Assembly (NCBI GenBank): GCA_031216915.1
Contig: CM062289.1
Coordinates: 388,966,674-389,030,673, forward strand
DNA: 64,000 nt
Source of the DNA: Pictodentalium vernedei
Lineage: Eukaryota > Mollusca > Scaphopoda > Dentaliida > Dentaliidae
Reading direction: 5' to 3'
The translations under genes and the position numbers were made by a program. Below, in pieces: positions 63,551 through 64,000 of this stretch (positions are counted from its first letter, which is position 1; the number at the start of each line of letters is the position of its first letter). The notes below the pieces were generated by a model. That model ran no database searches and was not told the origin of the DNA. It saw nothing but the letters and a program-made list of their open reading frames with translations.

Positions 63551-64000
63551 AATTAACTGCAATTTTCACAGAGATTTGGAGTAGTGTATAGCAGGCTCAG
63601 GACTGATGAATTCCCTGAATCTTAATTTACACCAGCAATTATGCGATAGAACACCTTAACCCTCAGAGGCTAAATTCTGTCTTTGATGTTTTTTTTTTCT
63701 CCAAAAAGGTGATCCAACCCATATCCTTTGTGTTAACCAGCTTGTTAAATTCTATGTTCAGTGGCAGTGGTTTCTAGTCAAGTCTTGGCTGCATCCACAG
63801 GCAGCCAAGATTTGACAAGAAACAACTGCAAAGCCACAGGACTGAGCTTGTCTAATGTAAAATAAATTGTCCAGGCCTTTAAAAGTTAAACACACAGGCC
63901 TATAAATAGAACAATTAAATCAAAAAGTTGAATAAACCCAAAGGGTAGCTTGAGTCAATTTTATTGCTGTTTGTATTAGTTCTAATAACATAGCCAAACA
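63551..64000. other. Host intron 4 DNA to window end
   Basis: Contains one fold-back palindrome at 63770-63823 (GTTTCTAGTCAAGTCTTGGC and inverse). No exon is seen. Confidence 0.5.
63770..63823. repeat. Short fold-back palindrome
   Basis: Arms of 23 bp around ATCCACAG. They share CTAGTCA and GGCTGC with the fold-back at 33841-33899. Confidence 0.8.

Overview
This is animal nuclear DNA. It is AT-rich and dense in repeats, and it contains a spliced host gene, tRNA- and 5S-rRNA-derived SINEs, and a family of DIRS-type retrotransposons that use a tyrosine recombinase instead of an integrase. The SINE3 element, the pearl/HINE-like elements with tandem-repeat cores, and the general repeat style suggest a lophotrochozoan, probably a bivalve mollusc. 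That placement is inferred from repeats and recall and was not searched.

The host gene lies on the + strand. Four short exons with clean splice sites (4165-4265, 24901-24983, 34145-34236, 49762-49909) join in one consistent reading phase. They encode a stretch that I recognise as resembling calcineurin-binding protein cabin-1 (CABIN1). The exons total only 424 bp. The introns between them are about 20.6, 9.2 and 15.5 kb, and a fourth runs past the window end.

About two thirds of the window is DIRS-like sequence, in seven copies, all on the + strand and so in host sense. Family A comprises copy 1 (1-2263, cut by the window edge), copy 2 (8495-15639), copy 3 (17351-24116), copy 4 (25897-33025) and copy 5 (40504-47573). 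Family B is older and decayed: copy 6 (35814-49076, split by copy 5) and copy 7 (51027-62752, split by a 4.85-kb tandem-repeat element). Each full copy has inverted terminal repeats of about 200 bp and, just inside the right one, an internal complementary region of 78-87 bp. That region is the reverse complement of the right and left tips joined together, the DIRS hallmark. The coding order is Gag-like ORF1 with a Cys cluster, then RT-RNase H-Dam-like methyltransferase, then a tyrosine recombinase in another frame. Copy 4 is open in all three ORFs and is the best candidate for a recently active element. Copy 3 is also open but has a shortened Gag. Copies 1, 2 and 5 carry stops. Copies 6 and 7 are wrecks with no recognisable recombinase.

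Other content includes three elements with tandem-repeat cores (2341-3699, 5746-6982, 55776-60626), the largest with a four-monomer higher-order repeat. There are three SINEs plus a fragment sharing one body but carrying either a tRNA-like or a 5S-like head, two copies of a pogo-like MITE, and several fold-back palindromes. There are no CRISPR arrays, bacterial operons or stand-alone RNA genes.
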